From Arthrobacter gengyunqii (GTDB lineage Bacteria; Actinomycetota; Actinomycetes; Actinomycetales; Micrococcaceae), in NCBI RefSeq assembly GCF_023022985.1, contig NZ_CP095461.1, positions 3,224,001 through 3,288,000 of the forward strand: a DNA stretch of 64,000 bases, in the 5' to 3' direction. A program made the translations under genes and the position numbers. Below are positions 26,037 to 34,205 of the stretch, piece after piece. The notes beneath the pieces are model-generated. The model was given only the letters and a program-made list of their open reading frames with translations, made no database searches and had not been told where the DNA came from. Numbering within the stretch: the first letter of the stretch is position 1; each line of letters starts with the position of its first letter.

Positions 26037-27359
26037 CTACTCGCCGGAATCCTCACCGACGCGCTCGATGTTGCTCAGATCCCGCAGCACGCCGATGCGG
26101 CCCGTGCGCTTGTCCTGCACGAGGAACTCGGTGCCGCGGTCTTCCAGGCCCAGTTCCCAGTCGCCCGGGTGGAACATGAACAACGGCAGGCCGGTGCGCT
26201 CGTCCACAATCTGGCGCGGGGTGCCCACGGCAAACCAGAATGCCTCCACCACGTTTTCGGACTCATCGCGGGTTGCGCTGATGGAATCGCTGCCCGACGA
26301 CGCCGGAACCTTCGGCGCTGCCTGCGTGGCGGGCTCCGCCTCAGATTGCTTTGCGGAAACCACGGGATTGACGGTGGTGGCCGCGAGGTCATCCTCGTTG
26401 CTCCGGGCCGGTGCGGGTGCGGCTGCAGCCGCCGGTGCCGGCGACGGCGACGGCGCGGGAGAGGGAACCTTGTCAGCACCGGACTGTTCGCGGACAGATT
26501 CACTGCCGGCGCCCTGGACGCGGGCACCTTCGGTTGCGGCTGGCTCGCTCCGGACGGCCTGGCCGGCAGGTGCGGCAGGTGCGGCAGCTGTGGCACCGGT
26601 TGCAGCATCCGCAGGGATGCCATTGACTGCCGGCGCATCGGCATCGGCTGGAACGCCGTCGTCGGTCTTGCGGCCGAACAAGCCGGTCGGAGCCAGCTTG
26701 CCCATGCCCTTGCCCATTCCCGACAACCGGGATTCGGCGGGCTTGGCGTCGTGCGAAGCACCGGGAGCGCTGGAGTCCGCCGGAGCGGGACGGGCGGGAC
26801 GGCGGCGCAGGCGCACGGCGTCGCGGGCCATCACATGAGCCGGCTCCGCGGGGCGTTCGCTGAATTCGCGGGAGAAGGGAGGGATGTGCGGGGCCAGGGT
26901 GGTGGCCGCCACCAGGCCGAGCGCCCCGATGAAGGTGAGCATCGTGCCAATGGTGAACACGTTGACCAGCTGGAGGAAGAAGAAGGCGACAGCGAGCACG
27001 GCCACCACGGAACCGAACTGGTCCACGGAGAGCGATCCCACGCGGTACTTCAGTTCAGGAGCCATGCGGCGGGCAGCAAACAGTCCGGCAACGAGCAGCG
27101 GCAGGATGATGCCGATTCCCAGGAAGAACAGCGGCGTCACCGGCGACCAGAGGTTGGCTTCCAGGCCGAAGACGAGGCTCCACGGCAGCAGGGAACCGAT
27201 CAGCATGAGCAGGACCGAACCGCCGACCACTGTGTCGCGCAGGCCAAACGGACCCAGGACAGCAGTCCGTACGTTGTCCTTGCCGGCGGAGTGGCTCTCC
27301 GACGGTGCCGGAGTCTCCGTCGCCGTTCGGGCGTCGTTCTCAACGGGGGGCTGGTTCAT
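26037..27359 (-). CDS. four-helix membrane protein with Ala/Pro-rich tail and C-terminal domain
   Basis: 440 aa, no family recognised with confidence. A polar N-terminus (~35 aa) precedes about four membrane helices between 40 and 155 (VVGGSVLLMLIGSLLPWSL; FFLGIGIILPLLVAGLFAA; two more around FFFLQLVNVFTIGT). Residues 160-350 are low-complexity Ala/Pro/Ser, likely disordered. The last ~75 residues look folded again (AFWFAVGTPRQIVDERTGLP; FMFHPGDWELGLEDRG) and resemble a small beta-rich cytoplasmic domain. The start is ATG at 27359 with GGAGAAA upstream. It lies 48 bp upstream of nth. Confidence 0.7.
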   Translation of the reverse strand: MNQPPVENDARTATETPAPSESHSAGKDNVRTAVLGPFGLRDTVVGGSVLLMLIGSLLPWSLVFGLEANLWSPVTPLFFLGIGIILPLLVAGLFAARRMAPELKYRVGSLSVDQFGSVVAVLAVAFFFLQLVNVFTIGTMLTFIGALGLVAATTLAPHIPPFSREFSERPAEPAHVMARDAVRLRRRPARPAPADSSAPGASHDAKPAESRLSGMGKGMGKLAPTGLFGRKTDDGVPADADAPAVNGIPADAATGATAAAPAAPAGQAVRSEPAATEGARVQGAGSESVREQSGADKVPSPAPSPSPAPAAAAAPAPARSNEDDLAATTVNPVVSAKQSEAEPATQAAPKVPASSGSDSISATRDESENVVEAFWFAVGTPRQIVDERTGLPLFMFHPGDWELGLEDRGTEFLVQDKRTGRIGVLRDLSNIERVGEDSGE

Positions 27360-27568
27360 TTATGTTTCTCCATTCACGACCGCCGCCTGCGGGCCGACAC
27401 AACATCTGCGGTCCGCGGCAACGGCGAGCCGCATGCACGGGTAAAAAAAGCGGTTGCTTCCTTGCACAGCCTAGTCAACGCAGGTGCCGCAGACTAGCCG
27501 AACTGCCGCGCAGCCACCGGCCGTGACCTACCGCTCACCGCACAAATACCCCCGTTGCCGGGCGTGGA

Positions 27569-27584
27569 TGTGACGGTTGACACA
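27569..27584 (+). promoter_or_regulatory. Crp/GlxR-like operator upstream of acs
   Basis: TGTGACGGTTGACACA matches the Crp-family consensus TGTGA-N6-TCACA at 9 of 10 arm positions. It overlaps the TTGACA of the acs promoter. The window itself encodes a Crp regulator at 34206. Actinobacterial Crp/GlxR proteins are known to control acetate metabolism; binding here is inferred. Confidence 0.55.
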
Positions 27585-27608
27585 CTGCCGGCTGATCAGC
27601 GTTAGGGT
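27577..27608 (+). promoter_or_regulatory. probable acs promoter
   Basis: A perfect -35 TTGACA (27577-27582) is followed by GTTAGGGT around 27601-27608 as a possible -10; the spacing is 18-20 nt depending on register, so the -10 is uncertain. Confidence 0.4.
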
Positions 27609-27679
27609 GGTTGCAACGCTACGGCAGCCCCTCGATCCGGGCTGGACCGTGGGCGACAGCTAAAGCGAAAGGGTTCATC

Positions 27680-29668
27680 ATGTCGGAACAGTCCCCCGTC
27701 AAGCAGCAAGGCGACGCTCTGGAGAACCTGCTCCATGAGCGCCGCAGTTTTCCGCCCAGCGCGGATTTTGCCGCCAATGCAGTTGCCCAGCAGGCGGTAT
27801 ATGACGAAGCAGCGGCGGAAGGTCCGGAGTTCTGGGCACGCCAGGCCCGCAGCCTCCTGACCTGGGACGAAGACTTTACCGAAACCCTGGACTGGTCCGA
27901 CGCACCGTTTGCCAAGTGGTTCGGCGGCGGAAAAATCAATGCTGCCTACAACGCCCTGGACCGCCACGTTGAGGCAGGCCGCGGGGACCGCGTGGCCCTT
28001 TACTTCGAGGGCGAGCCCGGCGACACCCGCACCTATACGTATGCGCAGCTCACTGAAGAGGTCAAGAAGGCCGCCAACGCCTTTGAAACCCTGGGCGTAT
28101 CCAAGGGTGACCGGGTGGCCGTGTACCTGCCCATGATTCCAGAAGCCGTGATCACCATGCTCGCGTGCGCCCGCATCGGAGCGGTCCACTCGGTGGTGTT
28201 CGGCGGGTTCTCCGCCGACGCGCTGCGCAACCGCATTGACGACGCCGAGGCCAAACTGGTGGTCACCGCCGACGGATCCTACCGCCGCGGCAAGCCCACC
28301 GCCCTGAAGCCGGCCGTGGATGAGTCGCTGGCGCAGGAAGGCCACACGGTCACCAGCGTTGTCGTCGTGAAGCGCAACGGCGAACCGGTTCAGTGGACCG
28401 AAGGCCGGGACATCTGGTGGGACGACGCGGTCGGCACGGCGAGCGCCGAACACGCAGCGGTGGGCCACGACTCCGAACACCCGCTGTTCATCCTGTACAC
28501 CTCCGGCACCACGGGGAAGCCCAAGGGCATCCTGCACACCACCGGCGGCTACCTGGCGCAGACGGCGTTCACGCACCTCAACACCTTTGACCTGAAACCC
28601 GAAACCGACGTGTACTGGTGCACCGCGGACATTGGCTGGGTCACCGGACACAGCTACGTCACCTACGCCCCGCTGGTCAACGGCGCCACCCAGCTCATCT
28701 ACGAGGGCACCCCGGACACCCCGCACCAGGGCCGCTGGTGGGAACTGGTGGAAAAGTACAAGGTCTCCATCCTCTACACCGCCCCCACCGCCATCCGCAC
28801 CTGCATGAAGTGGGGCCGCGACATCCCCGGAAAGTTCAACCTGGATTCCATCCGCGTGCTGGGATCCGTGGGCGAGCCGATCAACCCCGAGGCCTGGATG
28901 TGGTACCGCACCGTCATCGGCTCCAACGGCGGCAAGAAAGAGGTTCCCGCCCCCATCGTGGACACCTGGTGGCAGACCGAGACCGGCGCACACATGATCG
29001 CCCCCATGCCCGGCGTCACCGCAACCAAGCCCGGTTCCGCCCAGGTGGCAGTTCCCGGCATCTCGATCGACGTGGTGGACGAGATGGGCGAATCGGTGCC
29101 CGACGGCTCCGGCGGCTTCCTGGTCATCAAGGAACCCTGGCCGGCCATGCTGCGCGGCATCTGGGGCGACCCGGAGCGCTTCAAGGCCACCTACTGGTCC
29201 CGGTTCGACAACATGTACTTCGCCGGCGACGGCGCCAAGAAGGACGAGGACGGCGACATCTGGCTGCTGGGCCGCGTGGATGACGTGATGAACGTGTCAG
29301 GACACAGACTCTCGACCACGGAGATCGAGTCCGCCCTGGTGAGCCACCCGTCAGTGGCGGAAGCCGCCGTCGTTGGGGCCACCGATGACACGACCGGCGA
29401 GGCGGTGGTGGCCTTTGTGATTCTCCGCGGCAGCGCCAAGGACGACGACGACATTGTCACCACGCTGCGCAACCACGTCGGCAAGGAAATCGGTCCGATC
29501 GCCAAGCCGCGGCACATCCTGGTGGTGCCCGAGCTGCCCAAGACCCGCTCCGGCAAGATCATGCGCCGCCTGCTCAAGGACGTCGCCGAAGGCCGCGAGG
29601 CCGGGGATTCCAGCACGCTGGCGGACAACACCGTTATGCAGCAGATCGCGGAGTCAATGCGTAAATAG
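27680..29668 (+). CDS. acs: acetyl-CoA synthetase
   Basis: 662 aa, standard length. The AMP-binding P-loop is [18 protein letters not shown]; the A5 and A8 regions are present ([33 protein letters not shown]), and the acetylatable catalytic lysine K626 lies in TRSGKIMRR. It converts acetate, ATP and CoA to acetyl-CoA. The start is ATG at 27680, with GAAAGGG upstream, rather than the in-frame ATG at 27611, which lies on the promoter. It is convergent to ohr across a 25-bp hairpin. Confidence 0.98.
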   Translation: MSEQSPVKQQGDALENLLHERRSFPPSADFAANAVAQQAVYDEAAAEGPEFWARQARSLLTWDEDFTETLDWSDAPFAKWFGGGKINAAYNALDRHVEAGRGDRVALYFEGEPGDTRTYTYAQLTEEVKKAANAFETLGVSKGDRVAVYLPMIPEAVITMLACARIGAVHSVVFGGFSADALRNRIDDAEAKLVVTADGSYRRGKPTALKPAVDESLAQEGHTVTSVVVVKRNGEPVQWTEGRDIWWDDAVGTASAEHAAVGHDSEHPLFILYTSGTTGKPKGILHTTGGYLAQTAFTHLNTFDLKPETDVYWCTADIGWVTGHSYVTYAPLVNGATQLIYEGTPDTPHQGRWWELVEKYKVSILYTAPTAIRTCMKWGRDIPGKFNLDSIRVLGSVGEPINPEAWMWYRTVIGSNGGKKEVPAPIVDTWWQTETGAHMIAPMPGVTATKPGSAQVAVPGISIDVVDEMGESVPDGSGGFLVIKEPWPAMLRGIWGDPERFKATYWSRFDNMYFAGDGAKKDEDGDIWLLGRVDDVMNVSGHRLSTTEIESALVSHPSVAEAAVVGATDDTTGEAVVAFVILRGSAKDDDDIVTTLRNHVGKEIGPIAKPRHILVVPELPKTRSGKIMRRLLKDVAEGREAGDSSTLADNTVMQQIAESMRK

Positions 29669-29686
29669 CCCCGGGAAAACAACCCG

Positions 29687-29742
29687 CGAAATGGCAGAAG
29701 GTGCGCTTCCCAGCCCCGGGAAGCGCACCTTCTGCCATTTCG
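29687..29742. terminator. perfect 25-bp hairpin between acs and ohr
   Basis: Positions 29687-29711 pair perfectly with 29718-29742 around the loop AGCCCC. Neither side has a T-tract, so it would be a bidirectional factor-assisted terminator or a transcript-end stabiliser for two convergent genes. Confidence 0.7.
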
Positions 29743-29760
29743 GCGAGGGAAGGACGGCTG

Positions 29761-30180
29761 TTAGGCCGTGGTCACGTCGAGCTCCACGTCGATGTTGCCG
29801 CGGGTCGCGTTGGAGTACGGGCAGACCTGGTGGGCGGCGTCCACCAGCTTCTCGGCGGTGGCCTGGTCCACGCCGGACATTTCCACGTGCAGGGCTACGC
29901 CAAGCTTGAAGCCGACGTCCTGCTTGTGGATGCTGACGTCGGCCGTAATGGCGGCGTCGGCGATCGGAGCCTTTTCGGCGCGGGCGATCATCTTCAGGGC
30001 GGACAGGAAGCAGGCGGCATAGCCGGCGGCGAAGAGCTGCTCCGGGTTGGTGCCGTCGCCTGAGCCGCCCATCTCCGTGGGAGTGGCCAGGTTGACCTTC
30101 AGCTGGCCGTCGCGGGTCTGGGCTTCTCCGTTGCGGCCGTCTCCGGATGCGGTGGCAACTGCGGTGTACAAAGCGCTCAT
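29761..30180 (-). CDS. ohr: organic hydroperoxide resistance protein (Ohr/OsmC family)
   Basis: 139 aa. The two redox cysteines are present: C57 in GYAACFLSAL and C120 in HQVCPYSNATRGN, and the length and N-terminal YTAVATASGDGRNG fit Ohr rather than OsmC. It is a thiol peroxidase that detoxifies organic hydroperoxides. GAGGAG precedes the ATG. It is divergent from a TetR-family gene, with two palindromes between them; many Ohr genes are instead paired with a MarR-type OhrR. Confidence 0.95.
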   Translation of the reverse strand: MSALYTAVATASGDGRNGEAQTRDGQLKVNLATPTEMGGSGDGTNPEQLFAAGYAACFLSALKMIARAEKAPIADAAITADVSIHKQDVGFKLGVALHVEMSGVDQATAEKLVDAAHQVCPYSNATRGNIDVELDVTTA

Positions 30181-30208
30181 GGCAACTCCTCTAAGTCGGG
30201 GGTAACAG

Positions 30209-30230
30209 GTAGACTAACTAGTACGTCTAC
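30209..30230. promoter_or_regulatory. palindromic operator 1 between ohr and tetR-like gene
   Basis: GTAGAC-N10-GTCTAC with a central ACTAGT; 18 of 22 positions are symmetric. It lies in the divergent intergenic gap where both promoters must be, and is a strong candidate for the binding site of the adjacent TetR-family protein. Confidence 0.65.
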
Positions 30231-30244
30231 TTGGTCCCCAAGTA
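30228..30244. promoter_or_regulatory. palindromic operator 2 between ohr and tetR-like gene
   Basis: TACTTGG-TCC-CCAAGTA, a 7-bp perfect inverted repeat touching operator 1. Its symmetry differs from operator 1, so it may bind a second dimer or a different factor. Confidence 0.45.
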
Positions 30245-30283
30245 AACGCGCCTTGACCCTAAACCGCAACCCCGGGAGGACCC

Positions 30284-30841
30284 ATGACCACCAGGCCGCC
30301 GGTGCGCACCCGCATCTTGGACGCTGCCGCCCTGCTCTTCTACACCGAGGGCATCCGTGCCGTGAGCGCAGACCGGATCATTGCTGCGGCGGAAACCACC
30401 AAGGTCACGTTCTACCGCTACTTCCGCACCAAGGAAGAGCTGGTGGTGGCCTATCTGCAGGCCCAGTCGAAACGGACCCGCGCGGCCGCCGAAAACCTGA
30501 GCCCCGACCCCTGCACCGGACTGCTGGAACTGGCCGAGGCCATGGGCGTCGAGACCTGCATTCCCGGCTTCCGCGGCTGCCCGTTCATCAATGCTGCCGC
30601 GGAGTATCCGGACCCCCGCTCGCCGATCCGGGCCGTGGTCCTTGAACACCGGCAGTGGCTGCACGCAGAGGTCAGCGGCAGGCTGGCGCAGCTGGGGGCA
30701 CAAGACCCGGATTCGCTGGCGGATCAGCTGCTGATGCTGCGGGACGGTGCCATGGTCCATGGCTATGTGGCCGATCCAGCGAGCGTTTCAACGGCGCTGA
30801 TCAACGGCGGACGGGCCATTCTCGGCAGCCTCGTGCCCTGA
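30284..30841 (+). CDS. TetR/AcrR-family transcriptional regulator
   Basis: 185 aa. An N-terminal HTH (about residues 9-50; VSADRIIAAAETTKVTFYRY then FRTKEELVVAYL) is followed by an all-helical ligand domain with several cysteines (CTGLLE, TCIPGFRGCPF). The cysteines around residues 89-99 could be redox-sensing, which would suit control of the divergent ohr gene; this is inference. CGGGAGG precedes the ATG. Confidence 0.9.
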   Translation: MTTRPPVRTRILDAAALLFYTEGIRAVSADRIIAAAETTKVTFYRYFRTKEELVVAYLQAQSKRTRAAAENLSPDPCTGLLELAEAMGVETCIPGFRGCPFINAAAEYPDPRSPIRAVVLEHRQWLHAEVSGRLAQLGAQDPDSLADQLLMLRDGAMVHGYVADPASVSTALINGGRAILGSLVP

Positions 30842-30890
30842 CAAAAAGCCCGCCCCGTCGCCGCGTCCTTCGGTCCGGAGGGTGAGATGG

Positions 30891-30903
30891 AACTCATTGA
30901 GTT
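30891..30903. promoter_or_regulatory. 13-bp palindrome upstream of MFS gene
   Basis: AACTCATTGAGTT, perfect 6-bp arms around one base, 31 bp before the transporter start. Possible operator; no factor identified. Confidence 0.35.
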
Positions 30904-30933
30904 GGCACCTGCGCGCCCGGGATAGCAGAATCA

Positions 30934-32304
30934 GTGCTCGTGTCCACTTCCAGCACTTCCTCCCCGCTGCCCGCTTCCGCCTCTCCGGTAACGGATCCAT
31001 TGCCCCGCTCACCGCGCATGGCGCGCAAGGTGGCCGGCGCGTCCTTCGTCGGAACCGCCCTGGAGTCCTACGACTTCTATGTCTTTGGAACGGCAGCCGC
31101 GCTGATCCTGAACCGGATTTTCTTTCCGGAGGTCGATCCGCTGATCGGCACCCTGCTGTCCTTCCTGTCCCTGGGCATCGGCTTCATTGCGCGCCCGCTC
31201 GGAGCCGTCATTTTCGGCCATCTCGGTGACCGCATCGGCCGCAAGAAGTCCCTCATTTGGACGATTGTCCTGATGGGCACGGCCACCGGAGTGATCGGCC
31301 TGCTGCCCGACTACAACGCCATTGGCCTCTGGGCCCCGGCACTGCTGGTGACCCTGCGGCTGCTGCAGGGACTGGCAGTCGGCGGCGAATGGGGCGGAGC
31401 CGTCCTGATTGCCACCGAGCATGCCGAACCCCGCAAGCGCGCCCTCTACGCCGCCATTCCGCAGATCGGCTCCCCGGTGGGAACCATCATGGTTACGGGC
31501 ATCTTCCTGCTGCTGACCAACGTGTCGCAGGAAACCATGGAAGCCGGGCTGTGGCGGGTGCCGTTCCTGCTGGCCTTCCCCTTCATGGCCATCGCCCTGT
31601 ATCTGCGCTTCGCCATCGAGGAAACCCCCGTCTTCAAAGAGGTCGCCGGGCATCAGTCCCTTCCCCGGGTTCCCGTCCTGGAGGTCCTGAAGACCCAGCG
31701 GCTGGCCGTCCTGGTGGCCACCTCGGCGTCCCTGCTGGGCATCGGCTCCTACTTCCTGATGACCACCTACACCCAGGCCTACGGAACGGAACAGCTGGGC
31801 CTGTCCGGAACCACCGTGCTCAATGCCGCCCTGGTGGGCTCGGTCCTGCAGCTGGCCACCATTCCGGCGTTCGGCTGGCTGGCCACCAAGATCGGCTCCG
31901 CGCGCATGGTCGCCGCCGGTGCCGTCGCCACGCTGCTGATTTCCTTCCCTCTGTACTGGCTCATCAGCACCGCGGACCAGACCACCTACATCCTGACCAT
32001 CCTCATTGGCGGGATCGCTCCGACGGCCGCCTGGGCCGCCCTGGGCGGGTTGATGGCCGATCTCTTCCCGGCCCGCACCAGCTTCACCGCACTGTCCCTG
32101 GCCTACAGTTTCGCCGGCATCCTCGCCGGGTTCGCCCCGGCCGCCACGCAGGCCTTCGCCCGGGCAACGGACAGCGCGTGGTGGCATCCCGGCGTCGTGC
32201 TGGCACTGATGTCCTTGGTGACCATCGCCGGCGCCCTGGCGGCCGGACGCATGACGCGCCGTGCCGAGGCGCAGACGCTCCCGGCCGCGGTGGCGCATAG
32301 TTAA
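30934..32304 (+). CDS. MFS transporter, metabolite:H+ symporter (MHS) family
   Basis: 456 aa with 12 membrane segments. The N-terminal signature ALESYDFYVFGTAAALIL and the loop 2-3 motif GHLGDRIGRKKSL define the MHS group, which carries small carboxylates or betaine-like solutes with protons. The substrate is not predictable. The start is uncertain: GTG at 30934 or 30940 (no clear ribosome site), with an ATG at 31015 just before the conserved part. aroQ follows after 3 nt. Confidence 0.88.
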   Translation: MLVSTSSTSSPLPASASPVTDPLPRSPRMARKVAGASFVGTALESYDFYVFGTAAALILNRIFFPEVDPLIGTLLSFLSLGIGFIARPLGAVIFGHLGDRIGRKKSLIWTIVLMGTATGVIGLLPDYNAIGLWAPALLVTLRLLQGLAVGGEWGGAVLIATEHAEPRKRALYAAIPQIGSPVGTIMVTGIFLLLTNVSQETMEAGLWRVPFLLAFPFMAIALYLRFAIEETPVFKEVAGHQSLPRVPVLEVLKTQRLAVLVATSASLLGIGSYFLMTTYTQAYGTEQLGLSGTTVLNAALVGSVLQLATIPAFGWLATKIGSARMVAAGAVATLLISFPLYWLISTADQTTYILTILIGGIAPTAAWAALGGLMADLFPARTSFTALSLAYSFAGILAGFAPAATQAFARATDSAWWHPGVVLALMSLVTIAGALAAGRMTRRAEAQTLPAAVAHS

Positions 32305-32307
32305 GCC

Positions 32308-32772
32308 ATGACTGCCTCCCGCACCCGAAACCTCCTTGTCCTCAACGGCCCCAACCTGAACCTCCTGGGCACCCGGGAGCCGGGGATCTATGGCACTGAG
32401 ACGCTCGACGACGTCGAAACGCTCGCCATGAAGGCGGCAGAGGCGCACGGCTGGACGATCGACTGCATCCAGTCCAACCATGAAGGGGACCTGATCGACG
32501 CGATTCACGGCGCCCCGGGGCTGGCGGACGCCATCATCATCAACCCGGCGGCGTACAGCCACACCTCGGTCGCCATCCCCGACGCGCTGTCCGGCGTCGG
32601 GCTCCCCGTCGTCGAGGTGCACCTGAGCAACATCCACCGGCGCGAGGAGTTCCGCCACCACTCCTACGTGTCGGCGGTGGCCGACGTCGTCATCTGCGGC
32701 GCCGGAATTGTCGGCTACGGCCTGGCGGTCAACTATCTCGCTGCCCGGCTCGACGGCGAAGCCGCGGACTGA
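32308..32772 (+). CDS. aroQ: type II 3-dehydroquinate dehydratase
   Basis: 154 aa. All signature blocks are present: [19 protein letters not shown] (active-site Arg and Tyr), [27 protein letters not shown] and [18 protein letters not shown] (catalytic His). It forms 3-dehydroshikimate in the shikimate pathway or in quinate breakdown. Other shikimate genes are not nearby; the adjacent MHS transporter 3 nt upstream hints at coupling with uptake of quinate or shikimate (inference). Confidence 0.96.
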   Translation: MTASRTRNLLVLNGPNLNLLGTREPGIYGTETLDDVETLAMKAAEAHGWTIDCIQSNHEGDLIDAIHGAPGLADAIIINPAAYSHTSVAIPDALSGVGLPVVEVHLSNIHRREEFRHHSYVSAVADVVICGAGIVGYGLAVNYLAARLDGEAAD

Positions 32773-32793
32773 GCCCGCGGCGCCGCGGCAGTC

Positions 32794-33978
32794 CTACTCT
32801 CCCGAGATGCACTGCCCGGGCGAAACCGGATCGGAGTAGCCGGCGGCGGCTTCGGCCACCGGACCCAGCTCGGCCAGGGACAGCGCGTAGCCGATCGGCT
32901 GGTCACCGGTGGTCTTGGCGAAGATCACCCCGGCAACCTGGCCGTCAACGTCCAGCAGCGGGCCGCCGGAGTTGCCCTGCTGCACGTTCGCGGCGAGTGT
33001 GTAGACCTCCACCACCTCGGGTGAAGAACCGTAGATGTTGCGGACTGACACGTCGGAAAGGCGTTCAACGTTGGCCGCCTGAAGGCGGAACGGGCCGCCG
33101 GCGGGATATCCGGCAAAGGCGGCGGTGGTGCCGTCCGGAAGGACCTCGCCCAGCGGGATCGGCTCGGCGTCCAGATTGTCCACGGCCAACACAGCCAGAT
33201 CACGGGCACTGTCGAAGTAGACCACGTCACCCGGAAGCGCACCGCCGCCGGGCACCTGCACCACGGGCCGGGATACCCCGGCCACCACATGGGCGTTGGT
33301 AACCACACGGTCATCGGCAACAACGAAGCCCGAGCCTGTCTGGTTCTGCCCGCATTGATACGCGGTTCCGGTGATTTTCACCACGGAGGCCGACGACGCC
33401 TGCAGGGCCTCGGACGAGAGGGCCTGCTCAGGGGGCACCACGGTGTCCGGGGCCGCGCTGTCCAGGATGGTGGGCAACCCTTCGGCCAGGGTGAAGGACC
33501 GCATTTCAGCGGTCCAGGTCTTCACCCGGTCCGGAGTGGCCTCCTCGATGGAGCTGAGCACCTTGGAGGACGTGATCTGCTGTGACAGGAACGGAACGCC
33601 GAGAGTGTTGATGCTGAAGGCAAGCACGGACATCACCAGGGCTGACACTGCCAGGTTCACGGCCCCGCCCAGCAGGCGGTCCAGGAAACGCAGCGGCGGA
33701 AAGTTCAGCCAGCGGCGGATGTTGCCGCCCAGCGCCGCACCGAGTGCATGCCCGCCCAAGACAAGCACCACAATGGTGGCGATGACTGCGGTCAGCCGCC
33801 ACCCGCCGTCGGTCACCCACTCGGTGACCAGCGGGATCGCGAAGAATGCGGCCACGGCCCCTGCCACAAAGCCGACTATGCCGCCCAGCGTCACCACAAG
33901 ACCGTTTCGCAGCCCGGTGATGAAATAGAACAGCAGCGCCAACAGCAGAATGATGTCCAACAAGGAAAATCCGAGCAC
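32794..33978 (-). CDS. MarP-type membrane serine protease (CvpA domain + trypsin-like domain)
   Basis: 394 aa, close to mycobacterial MarP. Four membrane helices of a CvpA domain (residues 1-125) precede an extracytoplasmic chymotrypsin-like domain with H in VVTNAHVVAG, D in ARDLAVLAVD and S in QQGNSGGPLL. The cysteines in AYQCGQ and GQCISGE at the two ends of the protease domain match the MarP disulfide. MarP acts in acid and oxidative stress by processing cell-wall hydrolases. The start is GTG at 33978, with GGAG upstream; an ORF extension to 34038 lacks this. Confidence 0.92.
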   Translation of the reverse strand: MLGFSLLDIILLLALLFYFITGLRNGLVVTLGGIVGFVAGAVAAFFAIPLVTEWVTDGGWRLTAVIATIVVLVLGGHALGAALGGNIRRWLNFPPLRFLDRLLGGAVNLAVSALVMSVLAFSINTLGVPFLSQQITSSKVLSSIEEATPDRVKTWTAEMRSFTLAEGLPTILDSAAPDTVVPPEQALSSEALQASSASVVKITGTAYQCGQNQTGSGFVVADDRVVTNAHVVAGVSRPVVQVPGGGALPGDVVYFDSARDLAVLAVDNLDAEPIPLGEVLPDGTTAAFAGYPAGGPFRLQAANVERLSDVSVRNIYGSSPEVVEVYTLAANVQQGNSGGPLLDVDGQVAGVIFAKTTGDQPIGYALSLAELGPVAEAAAGYSDPVSPGQCISGE

Positions 33979-34092
33979 AAACAGCTCCAAGCGCGGTCTA
34001 GGGGTCTTCAGGGACCGGTCAAGACAGCCCCCCGCCACAAAAGTTTAGCGGCCCAAGCTGTGGACGCCGTGCGCGCCGAAGCGTGGAGGGCA

Positions 34093-34113
34093 GGACGCCG
34101 GGGCGTCCTTTTT
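34093..34113 (+). terminator. small T-tailed hairpin in the marP-crp gap
   Basis: GGACGC-CGGG-GCGTCC followed by TTTTT on the plus strand. It lies upstream of the probable crp promoter, so it would stop plus-strand read-through (antisense to the protease gene) from entering crp. Confidence 0.5.
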
Positions 34114-34135
34114 ATCATCCGTGGGCGAACAAAGC

Positions 34136-34151
34136 TATTACAGGTGTCACA
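34136..34151 (+). promoter_or_regulatory. possible Crp site upstream of crp
   Basis: TATTA-CAGGTG-TCACA, 8 of 10 matches to TGTGA-N6-TCACA. GATAAT at 34171-34176 could be the -10, which would centre the site near -40, the position for activation. Weak on its own. Confidence 0.3.
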
Positions 34152-34205
34152 TGGGGCCGTAGTGCGAGAAGATAATGGAAGGGACAACTATTTACAGGAG
34201 ATTTC

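Larger units (their letters stand above)
27360..27679. promoter_or_regulatory. 320-bp divergent intergenic region before acs
   Basis: There is no gene here. The right half holds the acs promoter and a Crp-like site (separate entries). The left half, next to the membrane-protein gene, shows no clear promoter. Confidence 0.5.

Noticed and set aside
27523..27538. GTGA-N8-TCAC as a second Crp site before acs
   Set aside because: The spacing between half-sites is 8 rather than 6 nt, so it does not fit the family consensus.
31009..32661. 550-aa minus-strand open frame
   Set aside because: Antisense to the MFS transporter and aroQ; charged low-complexity composition.
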